The notes below the pieces were generated by a model. The model saw only the letters and a program-made list of their open reading frames with translations, ran no database searches and was not told the origin of the DNA. A stretch of DNA of 64,000 nucleotides, taken from assembly GCA_019426215.1 (NCBI GenBank), contig CM033406.1:5099001-5163000 (forward strand), given 5' to 3'. Positions 1-9,904 of the stretch are shown here, one piece after another; positions within the stretch are counted from its first letter, which is position 1, and each line of letters begins with the position of its first letter. The position numbers and the translations under genes were made by a program. This stretch comes from Buddleja alternifolia. Its lineage: Eukaryota; Streptophyta; Magnoliopsida; Lamiales; Scrophulariaceae.

Positions 1-508
1 GCCTGATGGTACACTGACACGTACACAAACACATGTTATCTCTAAACCGTCATTTTAAAAGTTTTGATTACCCGCCAGTTTGATGTGATAGAAGCGTGCG
101 AGTAGAGTACCAAATAGACTTTTGAGTCTACCCACTACTTCAAAGAGCTGGTAAAATTTATGCATGACTTTAAAAAAAATCATTTTATATCAAGTGTTGA
201 ATGGAATTGGTTCAACACTTAACTGATATCACTGGTTGATAGATCAATAGAAAATTAGACGCTTAGGATTGAAAAGATTTTTTTTTTTATGTTTGAGTGT
301 CCAATATTTTATGCATAAGTAATATTGAGCGTTGATGATCATGCATCTGAAAATTTTGATCATTGACGCTTGCAGTTATGGTTAAGCACAACTTTAAGGT
401 TTCCCCTAAATTTGATAACTTGTACCAATAAACAAAAACTTCTTTTAGACATAAATCAAATGGATTCCCCCTAAATTATATGTCTAATAAAGTATGATGC
501 AAAAATGA
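1..508 (-). other. Element A region downstream of pol (non-coding here)
   Basis: No gene is seen. This stretch follows the RNase H stop on the minus strand and matches base for base in patches the same region of element B (9413-9904 and 30616 onward), including a GGGGGAAT-type purine run near 460-475 and the CGTGTCAGTGTACCA block at 5-20. In B that block is where element C inserted, which confirms the reconstruction of B. Confidence 0.75.
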
Positions 509-1663
509 TTAAGCGTTTAAATCAATCATACCTAATTCACTTCTCAAAGTGAGAAAACGTTGTTCGTTGAGTGCTTTGGTGAAGATATCTGCCAATTGTT
601 TGTCAGTTCCAATGAAGTGCATGGAGATATCTTTCTTTTGAACATGGTCACGAAGAAAATGGTATCTAATGTCAATGTGTTTGGTTCTGGAACGAAGAAC
701 AGGGTTTTTAGTCATGGCTAGAGCGCTTTGGTTATCACAATGAATGGGGGTTGGACCTAGGATTATTCCATAATCTCTAAGTTGTTGCCTCATCCATAAC
801 ACTTGTGCACAACAACTTCCTACAGCTACATACTCAGCTTCGGCTGTGGAGGTAGCTATGGATTGTTGTTTCTTACTATGCCATGAAACTAACCTATCAC
901 CTAGAAATTGACATGTACCACTAGTACTCTTACGGTCTATTTTGCTACCTGCAAAATCTGCATCTGAGTAACCAATTAGTTCAAAAGGAGAATCCCTTGG
1001 ATACCATAAGCCCACATTTTGTGTGCCTTTTAGGTATTTAATGATCTTCTTGGCAGCACTTAAGTGTGACTCTTTAGAATCAACTTGAAATCGTGCACAC
1101 ATGTATACCGAGAACATAATATCAGGTCTACTGGCAGTAAGATAAAGAAGTGATCCAATGATACCTCTATAGTTAGTAATATCAATTTTCTTTCCACTTT
1201 CATCTTTATCTAACTTAAGCGTTTGGCTCATTGGAATTTTTGAATATGATGCATTTTCCATACCAAATTTCTTAATCATATCTCTTGTGTATTTAGCTTG
1301 GTTTATAAATATGCCATTATGGAGTTGTTTAACTTGTAATCCTAAGAAGAAAGTTAATCCACCCATCATGCTCATTTCAAATTTTTCTTGCATCATTTTC
1401 GAAAATTTCTCACACAGACGCTTGTTAGTAGAACCAAATATAATATTATCAACATAAATTTGGACTAAGAGAGTATCTTCGTCACTGGTGATTTTAAATA
1501 GCGTTGTATCAACGCTGCCTTTTGAAAAATCTTTACCAATGAGGAAGATAGAGAAAGTGTCATACCATGCTCGGGGTGCTTGCTTAAGCCCATAAAGTGC
1601 TTTGTCTAGCTTGTAGACCATATCCTTACCATGATTGTTGATGAATCCTGGTGGTTGCTCCAC
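509..1663 (-). CDS. Element A reverse transcriptase C-terminal half and RNase H
   Basis: A 384-codon open stretch of copia pol. From the N-terminus: the copia RT block KLDKALYGLKQAPRAWY (about residues 18-34), the catalytic box as YVDN (about residues 70-73; the usual form is YVDD, so the second catalytic Asp is replaced by Asn), the linker ITNYRGIIGSLLYL, then RNase H with GYSDADFAGS, STAEAEYVA and the C-terminal block RSRTKHIDIRYHFLRD. It would copy element RNA to DNA and degrade the RNA strand inside the virus-like particle. It is only the distal part of a once continuous gag-pol ORF; the upstream RT half is present but interrupted. The YVDN change alone suggests an inactive enzyme. Confidence 0.93.
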   Translation of the reverse strand: MEQPPGFINNHGKDMVYKLDKALYGLKQAPRAWYDTFSIFLIGKDFSKGSVDTTLFKITSDEDTLLVQIYVDNIIFGSTNKRLCEKFSKMMQEKFEMSMMGGLTFFLGLQVKQLHNGIFINQAKYTRDMIKKFGMENASYSKIPMSQTLKLDKDESGKKIDITNYRGIIGSLLYLTASRPDIMFSVYMCARFQVDSKESHLSAAKKIIKYLKGTQNVGLWYPRDSPFELIGYSDADFAGSKIDRKSTSGTCQFLGDRLVSWHSKKQQSIATSTAEAEYVAVGSCCAQVLWMRQQLRDYGIILGPTPIHCDNQSALAMTKNPVLRSRTKHIDIRYHFLRDHVQKKDISMHFIGTDKQLADIFTKALNEQRFLTLRSELGMIDLNA

Positions 1664-2663
1664 ATATACCTCTTCTTAGAGTTTACCATTCAGGAAGGCA
1701 CTCTTCACGTCCATCTGATACACTATGAACTTGTTGAACGCTGCATACGCTAGAAACATGCCGATTGCTTCAAGACGAGCGACAGGAGCGTATGTCTCAT
1801 CAAAGTCAATACCCTCTTCTTGGCAATATCCTTAAGCTACGAGTCTGGCCTTGTTCCTTATCACTATACCATTCTCATCCATTTTTTTCTATAAACCCAT
1901 CTAGTTCCAATAACTCCTTGGTGAGTTGGTTTTGGCACTAGTGTCCAAACCTTATTTCGTTCAAACTGATTAAGCTCTTCTTGCATGGCTTTAATCCAAC
2001 TTGGATCACTTAGCGCTTCATCCACTTTCCTAGGTTCCATTTGAGATAAAAAAAACTTGCAAACATAGCCTCATTGAACGTAGCGGCTCTAGTCCTAACA
2101 GGCGCTTCAATATCTCCAATAATTTGCTCAGGTGGATGATCACGCAGCCATAGTCTATCTGGTTGGAAAGGGTTAAGAGGTTGAACAGACGCTTGACGAT
2201 CAGACGCTTAACTATCCTCTTGCGTAGGCGCTTCAAGTTCACAGATCCTTGTTTGCTCTTGATGATCACTCTCGTTATGATCATCAGCATTTCTTACAAT
2301 ATTGTCCATGTTAACCTCACGAGTAATCTTAGGAGGTGGCACTGAGATCTCATCATCGTCGTCAGTATCTTCATCAATAGTAATCTTAGACGCTTGATGA
2401 CATAGATATTCAACTCCTACATCATTCACATTAACCTTACTCGGTTCTTGGTTAGCATCATCAAAAACAACATGAATAGATTCCTCAACCTTCGATTTGA
2501 TCTTATTTAGGATGCGGAAATTCTTTCCATTCTTGGCGTAGCCTAGAAAGATTCCCTCATCCGCTTTAGGATCAAATGTCTTTAGACTTTGGGATCCATT
2601 ATTATGGATATAACATTTTGAACCAAAGACGTGAAAATATGAAACATTTGGCTTACGTCCCTT
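1664..2663 (-). pseudogene. Element A integrase tail and N-terminal RT, broken
   Basis: Coding-like sequence joins the integrase block to the RT block but is broken by in-frame stops. Recognisable pieces include the RT palm around 1660-1860 (fingers, [15 protein letters not shown] motif) and an acidic, poorly conserved integrase-RT linker at about 2208-2430 rich in Asp, Glu and Asn. Matching linker sequence opens element B at 7640-7780, which is how B is recognised as the same family. Short open frames on the plus strand here have no family resemblance and are treated as noise. Confidence 0.75.
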
Positions 2664-3749
2664 CTATAGTTCATATGGAGTTTTTCCATGCTGTTTGTTG
2701 ATCATGCAATGGTTTTGAGTGTAACAGGCAGTGTTGATCGCTTCGGCACAAAATCTAGGATTAAGCTTGGATTCTGCTAACATTGTCCTAGCGGCTTCCT
2801 TGAGCGTTCGGTTCCGGCGCTCAGCAACACCATTTTGTTGGGGAGTTCTGGGAGCAGAATACTCATGATGTATTCCATTTTCTGCACAAAACTTCTCAAC
2901 AATCTTGTTAGTAAACTCAGTACCGTGATCGCTTCTTATTCTTGCAAGCTTAAGATTTTTCAATATTTGAAGTTGTCGAATAAGCATTGTTAACTTGTCA
3001 CATGTCTCATCTTTGGATGAAAGAAATTCCACCCAAGTAAATCGAGAGAAATCATCTACTATCACCAAAGTATACTTTTTACCACTTACACTGATCGTTT
3101 GAACGGGTCCAAACAAATCCATGTGAAGTAGTTCAAGTATTCTAGAGGTAGATAGATGAAGTTTTCTCTTGAACGATAATTTAACTTGTTTACCCATTTG
3201 ACAAGCGTCACAAAGGCGATCCTTGTGAAATGGTCCATTTGGTAATCCCTCTACAAGATTTTGACTTATAAGCTGAGAGATTGTTTTGAAGTTGAGGTGA
3301 TTCATTTTTCTATGCCATAACCAACCCATTTTAGATTCATTTTTAGCAACAAAACATGTTGGGTTGTTATCATCTGTTGAACCCCAATCTACCAAATATA
3401 CGTTGTTAGTTCTTTTACCCTTCAATTTAGTAGACTTATTCTTAGCGTCATTTATATAGCAATAGTCACTTGAGAACATGACTTCAAAGCCATTATCACA
3501 AAATTGACTAATGCTTAATAAATTGTGCTTTAGACTCTCAACATAATAAACATCACTTATCATGATGTTTCCCCTATGCATAGTACCTATACCTTTGGTT
3601 TTACCATTGGAGTTGTTACCAAATACAACTTGAGGACCATTGGCAGTTCGATAGTGGACCATAAGATCTTTGGAACCAGTCATGTGCCTTGACGATCCAC
3701 TATCGAAGTACCAAACAGATGTATCGGCTTTAGCTCTAGGTACCTGCAA
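2664..3749 (-). CDS. Element A protease active site and integrase
   Basis: A 361-codon open stretch. Near the N-terminus WYFDSGSSRHMTG carries the copia aspartic protease motif (DSGS). The gag-pre-integrase/HHCC zinc region follows: WHRKMNHLN with H-x3-H at about residues 145-149 and CDACQMGK with C-x2-C near residue 182. The integrase core shows the first catalytic Asp in LHMDLFGP, the second in IRSDHGTEF, and the Glu region in TPQQNGVAERRNRTLKE. The integrase inserts element cDNA into the host genome. The ORF ends where a stop replaces the expected continuation toward the C-terminal domain. Family assignment is very secure; activity is not expected because gag and RT are in broken frames. 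Confidence 0.94.
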   Translation of the reverse strand: MQVPRAKADTSVWYFDSGSSRHMTGSKDLMVHYRTANGPQVVFGNNSNGKTKGIGTMHRGNIMISDVYYVESLKHNLLSISQFCDNGFEVMFSSDYCYINDAKNKSTKLKGKRTNNVYLVDWGSTDDNNPTCFVAKNESKMGWLWHRKMNHLNFKTISQLISQNLVEGLPNGPFHKDRLCDACQMGKQVKLSFKRKLHLSTSRILELLHMDLFGPVQTISVSGKKYTLVIVDDFSRFTWVEFLSSKDETCDKLTMLIRQLQILKNLKLARIRSDHGTEFTNKIVEKFCAENGIHHEYSAPRTPQQNGVAERRNRTLKEAARTMLAESKLNPRFCAEAINTACYTQNHCMINKQHGKTPYEL

Positions 3750-3823
3750 TCAAAAGGGAAGTTCTATTTCTGCTCAGGTACCCATTGTTGCTTGGGTCCT
3801 TTAACATTAGTAACATTGTTAGT

Positions 3824-4834
3824 TTAAATTAGAACTTTAGGAACCCATATTTGCCTAGTCTTCATTGTAGGAATACTGGCCTTTTTGGGTTTCACAACGT
3901 GTTGTGTGTGCTTTTTGGGTGTATAATAATATCTTCGATTATAATGGTAGTCATAATCATAGTCATAATCATAATCATCATAGTATCGATAATATGATCT
4001 TGATTGTCTTGGATATTGACGCTGGTATTTTCTTGGCACTGGCTTGGGTTGCACTTTTGGTGCTTGACGCTTAGCGCTTGATTCACAGTGGTCAGACTTA
4101 TCTTTAGCCTTTTGAGCGTTTGGATAGACCCGTCTTTGTGAATCATTTGCCTTAGCCTTACCCTTGCCTGAGTTAGCTTTGACTTTCTCATTTGGCCTCT
4201 TACCATTGTCGCTGGGTTCATTTTGTGTTTGACCTTGTGAACCTTTCTCAACAAAGATAACACCCTTTCCTTTGTTGTTCGCCGTAACATTAGATTTATT
4301 AGGTTGTTTACCGAGTTTATCGCATCCTAAACAGGTCTTTTCACCAAATAATCTAGTTACTTCAGTCACATTATCCAACTTTCTAGAAGCTTTTGATAAT
4401 GATGAGATGAGCTGCTCTGATTTAACAAGTCTAGCGATCAAATCAGCTTCTCTTTTGACTATTATATCAAGATCGCTTTTTAATTATATAATTTCACTCT
4501 CAAGCAATTGGTTCTTCTCAATGCACTGTTTTTGAACTTGCAACTCTGCTTTGAGCGTTACTTTATCTCTTGTGAGTGATGAGATAATAGCGAGATCGTT
4601 TTGATATATTTTGGCAGCTTCTTGACATTCATTGTAGTATTCTTTGACTTTATCAAGTAATTCATCATAAGAGAGAGGAATAGATAATTCATTGATTACC
4701 TCAGGAGACGCTTCATCATCTCTGGCCATGAGACATATGAGCGCTGAGTCATCTAATGGCTCACCATCGTCACTACTCTCCTTTGATGATTCTAAATCTT
4801 TAGGTGCGGATGCTGGTTCTGATTCCGCTAGCAA
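3824..4834 (-). pseudogene. Element A gag C-terminal extension with coiled coil and Tyr-Asp repeat
   Basis: Two open stretches, 4834-4484 (116 codons) and 4441-3824 (205 codons), separated by a stop at about 4481. The first is Glu/Ser-rich then strongly helical (heptad-like ELSIPLSYDELLDKVKEYY), and the second continues the coil, then becomes Lys/Gln-rich and ends in a low-complexity Tyr-Asp run (YYDDYDYDYDY at about 3945-3990) followed by YYYTPKKHTQ. A long coiled-coil gag extension is known in Sirevirus-type copia elements, where it is thought to mediate gag self-association or host-protein contacts. No host-interaction motif was identified with certainty here. Confidence 0.7.
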
Positions 4835-4869
4835 ACCTTGTTGACGAAGGTTGCTCCTGAATTAGTTTC

Positions 4870-5977
4870 TATCCAAGTAATCCTGCCTTGAGGGCTTGGA
4901 TAAGTTTGGATAAGGGCAATTTACCTGGTAGTGCCCTAGTTTCCTGCAATTATAACAAAGATTAGTTTTCATCTTTTGTTCATTTGTTAACCTTGCAATG
5001 TGTGGTTTTGAGACCACTGGAGCTGAGAGATTTTGAGTAGACGCTTGGTACTGAACAGGCGCTTGGGGTGAAGGAACAGAATACTGAGGCGCTTGAAACT
5101 ATTGTTGCATCGGAGAAGGCGCTTGATATGAACTTTGTCCTTGATTATTGAAACCTTTTCCTTTCTTTTCATATCTCAAGAACTTCCTGAATCTATTCAG
5201 CAAAGCCAACTCCTCTTCTTCATTAATATCTGAATTCTTTCCTTTGTTGCCCGATTTACCTTTGATTGATGCTATAAGCGCTCCAGATTCAATTACTGGA
5301 CTACTCACAACATCACTAGCAGAATTCAACTCGAACTCAAATGCTTTGAGCTCTGAAAAGGCGTCTTCTGGAGTTAGAAGATCCAACATATTTGATTCTC
5401 TCATAGCAGTTGTCTTCATCAGGAATTTACTTGGTAAACTTCTAAAGATCTTAACCACCATTTCTCGATTCTGCAAATCCATTCCCAACGATGTAAGTTC
5501 TGTAACTAGAGCTGTAAATCTTATATCTAATTGCTCTAAAGTTTCATTGGGTAGCATCTTAAATCCGTTAAACTTTTCCTTGGCAATGGAAAGGTTGTTT
5601 TCTTTAATCTGAGCTGAACCACCACAAATTGTAGCCAACTTATCCCATATTTCTTTAGTGGTCTTGCACGACTTGATCTTGTTGAATAGATTGTCATTAT
5701 CACCAATAGCCGTATATAGAGCGTTATGATCAACATTGTCCAAATTAGCTCTTCGACGCTCATCTGAAGACCATTCTTGTTTTGGTTTTTCAACGTAACC
5801 ATCTGGAGTGTCTTCCGTGGCTCCAGGCGCTCTTGTGATAATTTTATATATTTTGATTAGCCCATCTAAAATAATATCACACATGTCATCATCACATGAA
5901 CAGAGATATGTAAATGCTTTGACTTTCCATGTGTCAAAATTTGACTCAGTCAGTTTGGGAACTTTAGCAAATGCCAT
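4870..5977 (-). CDS. Element A gag (capsid/nucleocapsid) with zinc knuckle
   Basis: The start ATG at 5977 is followed by MAFAKVPKLTESNFDTWK, the usual N-terminus of copia gag of the DUF4219/UBN2 type. The 292-codon open frame runs to 5099 and has the helical gag core (NETLEQLDIRFTALVTELTSLG, MVVKIFRSLPSKF at about residues 145-190). Past a stop near 5098 the frame continues to the nucleocapsid zinc knuckle C-x2-C-x4-H-x4-C at 4957-4916. Gag forms the virus-like particle and binds element RNA. The start lies about 85 bases downstream of the PBS, as expected for a short leader. Confidence 0.9.
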
Positions 5978-6060
5978 GTTTAAAATCTAAAGCAACTAAG
6001 TTTGAAAAAGGATCTAAACAAGCAGTTATGCTTGGAAATTTTAAAATTTCAACTTTGACC

Positions 6061-6072
6061 GCTCTGATACCA
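6061..6072 (-). promoter_or_regulatory. Primer binding site of element A
   Basis: The minus strand reads TGGTATCAGAGC directly inside the 5' LTR. This is complementary to the 3' end of plant initiator tRNA-Met, the standard primer for plant copia elements. The LTR edge next to it (CCAAG instead of CCAACA) has lost a couple of bases relative to the sister LTRs. Confidence 0.93.
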
Positions 6073-7625
6073 CTTGGTCCTAAGTGGCGTACGAAAAGGT
6101 CTAGAAGGGGGGGGGGGTTGAATAGACCCTGAAGTCTTTTCCGACTTCAAAAAGATTCGTATTAAAATGATGGTTTTGGACGCTTGAAGTGTCTAACGCT
6201 TGACTTAAGCGTTCGCTTAAAATCTAGGCGCTTTGATGAAGCGTCTAACGAAGACTGTTTTTAGAAAGTTAACTTAGATTTCAAGACTTGAATACTACAA
6301 CCAAATAGGTTTGAGCGTTCACTTCTTTGATCAGTGTTAGCACAGCGGAATGATTTTTGGAGTCTTCTCTTTGAAAGCTTTAGCGTCACAGAAAGTGTAT
6401 TTAGTTTCTTAGCGTTTGATTAAGTTTTACGTTATCAGTTTATGATATGACAGTATGAATGCTGAAAGTAAAGTAAAGAACAATATTTGTAAGGTTCGTT
6501 GGGTGGTGTAATCCCAACTACGTCCTTCTTCTTCTTGAACACTTGGAGGCAGTCCACTAAAATGATTCTCAAAGAATCACACAGAATCTTCTACAAATTA
6601 GGGAGAGATGGATGTCGATGACTTGAGCTCCTTGATCACACAGATTTCTACTCCAAATCACTTCAATCCCCTTGCTTCTTTCACCCAGAAATATGGCAAG
6701 TATCCAACTTCGACTTCACACAGATCGCGAGGCTTGGATAGGGGTTTTCCTAAAAGGTTTGTTTGATTTTGATAAAGTTCAAACAACTAGGAATATCTCA
6801 GTAATAATGTGGGTTTCTCCAAAAAGAATGTTTGAGATATTGGTTGACTGTCTCAGGATTTGAAGAAAAAGCAAAGAGAAGATTTTCTTGAAAATTCTGG
6901 CTTTTCTGAGATTGTAAGGAACGAGACTTCAATGCAATAGCAATTCGACTTTTTTAATTGTTCTCTCTTTATTTGGCTTGTTGTTGAAGTCCTATTTATA
7001 GGCATTCTTGGAAAAAGTGTCCGTTTGACACATGCACGAGCGCGTGTCTCTCACTTCCGCGAGTAAACAACTTTTGTCCTTTTTCCCGAAAATCTGCTGC
7101 ACAAAAGTTGGTGCTGCAGTCTTTGAATAGTTGACAGTCCAATAGGGTGGCTTCTCCGTACGTCTGAAAGTGCTTATCACATTTAATGCTCTTATCAGCA
7201 TTTAATGCATTTGAATTTAATGCCCGTTGGCACGTAATGCATTGAGAATATTTGCATTAAACTCCTTCTGGACTTAGAAATAAATTCAAGTGAAATCAGT
7301 CATTGATAGACGCTTATTCAACCTTGAATCACTTCTGTCCTATAAGGTGACGCTTGGTATAGCTGGTCATTCTAGATGCTTGGAATCTTCATCTTTATTC
7401 AGACTTCAGGCGCTTGAGTCTTCAAACCTTACTTCTGATAAACTCACTCAGAACATATCAGACGCTCAGTCTAAGACAACTTAACCTAACAATGTAGAAT
7501 AAAAATAAAATAAAGCCTATTACAAATCTTAACGCTTCAAAGCTGAAAACAAACTTACATATTTTGGGGTCTAACAAAAAGTCCTAATTGTCATCATCAA
7601 AACATCTAACATGAAATTCCTAACT
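6073..7625 (-). repeat. 5' LTR of element A (about 1.55 kb)
   Basis: Aligns end to end by eye with the B 3' LTR (35716-37252) and solo LTRs E and F. The outer (U3) end on the minus strand reads GTTAGGAATTTCATG and shares the block GTTTTGATGATGACAA with the others; the terminal T of TG appears mutated. A TATA box (CTATAAATAGG on the minus strand, at 6991-7001) marks the U3/R boundary. The inner end has the G-run hairpin at 6100-6130. AAGCG-type motifs are dense, with six in 6179-6250. Confidence 0.9.
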
Positions 7626-9412
7626 GTTATCAATGATGATATTGTAAGAAATGCTAATGAACATGAAGAGAATGATCATCAAGAGCAAATTGGAACTGTG
7701 AATGTTCAAGCGACTGCATAAGAGGTGAATGAAGGTCATGTGATTGATAATCAAGAATCTCTTAACCCGTTCTTACCAGACTGTAAATGGCTAGAGATCA
7801 TCCACCAAATCTAGTAATTAGAGATATTCGAGCACCAGTTAGGACTAGAGCCGCTACATTTAATGAGGCCATTTGCGCTAGTTTCCTATCTCAAATGGAA
7901 CTAAAGAAAGTGGATGAAGTGCTTAGTGATTCAAGTTGGGTTGAAGCAATGCAAGAGGAGATAAACTAATTTGAGCATAGCAAGGTTTGGATGCTAGTTC
8001 ACAGGCTAACTCACCAAGGAGTCATTGGTACTAGATGGGCTTTCAGAAATAAAATGAACTAGAATGACATTGTTACAAGAAACAAAGCCAGATTAGTCGC
8101 TCAAGGTTATTGTCAAGAAGAGGTATTGACTTTGATGAAACTTATGCCCTCGCAGCCCGTCTTGAAGCAATTCGGATGTTCCTAGAGTATGCCGCATTCA
8201 ACAAGTTCACAGTGTATCAAATGGATATGAAGAGTACATTCCTGAATGGTAAACTCCAAGAAGAAGTGTATGTGGAGCAACCCCCAGGATTCATCAACAA
8301 CCATGGAAAAAGTATGGTCCACAAATTGGATAAGGCACTTTATGACCTTAAGCACGCACCAAGAGCATGGTATGACACTCTCTCTTTCTTCCTTATTGGT
8401 AAAGGCTTTTCAAAAGGCAGCGTTGATACAATGTTATTTAAGATGAGGATATTCTCTTAGTCCAAATTTATGTTGATGATATTATATTTGGATCTATTAA
8501 TAAGCGATTATGTGAGAAATTTTTGAAAATGATGCAAGATCAATTTTAAATGAGCATGATGGGTGAATTAACTTTCTTCTTAGGATTACAAATTAAACAA
8601 CTCTCTAATGGCATATTTATAAATCAAGCTAAATATACACGTGACATGATTAAGAAATTTGGTACGAAAAATGCATCATCTTCAAAAATTCCAATGAGCC
8701 AAACACTTAAGCTAGATAAAGATTAAAGTAGGAAAAAAATTGATATAACTAATTATAGAAACATGATTGGATCACTTCTTTATCTAACCACTAGTAGACG
8801 TGATATTATGTTCGGTATGCATGTGTGCACGCTTTTAAGCTGATCCTTGAGAGTTATGCTTAATCGCTGCCTAGAGAATCCTTAAATACCTAAAAGGCAC
8901 ACAAAATGTGGGCTAATGGTATCCAAGGGAATCTCCTGTTGAACTAATTGGTTATTCAGACGTAGATTTTGTAGGATGCAAAATTGATAAAAAAAGTACA
9001 AGTGGTACATTTCAATTTCTTGGTAATAGGTTAGTTTTATGGCATAGTAAGAAACAACAATCCATAGCGACTTCTACCCCTGAGGCAGAATATGTAGCCG
9101 CTGGCAATTGTTGTGCACAAATCCTTTGGATGAGGCAACAACTTAGAGATTATGGAGTAATCTTAGGTCCTACTCCAATTCATTGTGATAACCAAAGTGG
9201 CTTAGACATGATCCAAAACTCAGTTCTTCATTCTAGAACTAAACACATTGACATTCGCTACCTTTTCTTGCATGACCACATTCAAAAGAAAGATATCTCC
9301 ATGCATTTTATTGTAACTGACAAACAATTAGCGGATATCTTCACCAAAGAGCTCAACGAACAACATTTTCTCAATTTGAAAAGTGAATTAGGTATGATTG
9401 ATTTAAATCCTT
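7626..9412 (+). pseudogene. Element B reverse transcriptase and RNase H, degenerate
   Basis: Plus-strand copia pol beginning in the integrase-RT linker (matching element A minus strand near 2340-2163). Recognisable blocks are VYQMDMKSTFLNGKLQEEVY at 8214-8273 (RT), PRAWYDTLSFFLIGKGFSKG at 8360-8419, the YVDDIIFGS catalytic box near 8470-8496, and RNase H ending in RTKHIDIRYLFLHDH at about 9235-9280. The intact second Asp in YVDD contrasts with element A. Several stops and frameshifts break it; the longest open pieces are 116 and 94 codons. Confidence 0.88.
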
Positions 9413-9904
9413 AAAATCATAAAGTATCATACTTTTCATAGTCATATAATTTAGGGGGAATCCATCTTATTATTATGTCTAAGTGATTTTTAAAAATGAA
9501 ATGAGTTTTCAATTTTAGGGGAAACTTTAAAATTATACTTATTTCAGTTAGCAAGCGAAAATGATCAAAATTGATTTTCAAATTGTTATGCACTGATCAT
9601 CGGCGTTTACTTTTATGCATGCAAAGTTGATCGCTATATGACACAAAGTATTCTTTCTCAAGCGATTTAATTGTTTTTCCTTCCACAGAAAACTCAAGAG
9701 TTGAAACTATTTCCATTTAACGCTGAGTAATTATTTTTGAAACTCCTGCATTGTTTTCATCACTAAAATGTACAGTGTGGATAAGTCCAAAAGATACTAT
9801 TTTTATGAATTCCCACGCTCTCCTATCAAATCAAACTTGAGGCTAATTTTACCTATCTATATAGGCGGCTCAGTGTATGTGCATGCCTAGATACGTGTCA
9901 GTGT
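9413..9904 (+). other. Element B spacer between pol and the extra ORF (left part)
   Basis: No gene is seen. AT-rich sequence following the RNase H stop, with a GGGGGAAT purine run at about 9453-9460 and GGGGAAAC near 9519, homologous to element A 1-470. It continues at 30616-30945 on the other side of element C. Such purine runs can serve as extra polypurine tracts, but here they may only be remnants. Confidence 0.6.

Larger units (their letters stand above)
1..7625 (-). mobile_element. Element A: Sirevirus-like Ty1/copia retrotransposon, 3' end outside the window
   Basis: Read on the minus strand, the order is 5' LTR (7625-6073), PBS, gag, protease, integrase, RT, RNase H, which is the copia order. 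Its 3' ORF region and 3' LTR lie left of base 1. Its protein sequence and LTR match element B and the solo LTRs E and F, so these are four insertions of one family. The outer LTR end abuts the middle of element B's pol on the opposite strand, so A appears to have inserted into B. The polyprotein has several in-frame stops, so the copy is dead. The Sirevirus assignment rests on the long coiled-coil gag tail, long LTR and extra ORF behind pol (seen in B); a phylogeny of RT would be decisive. Confidence 0.9.
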
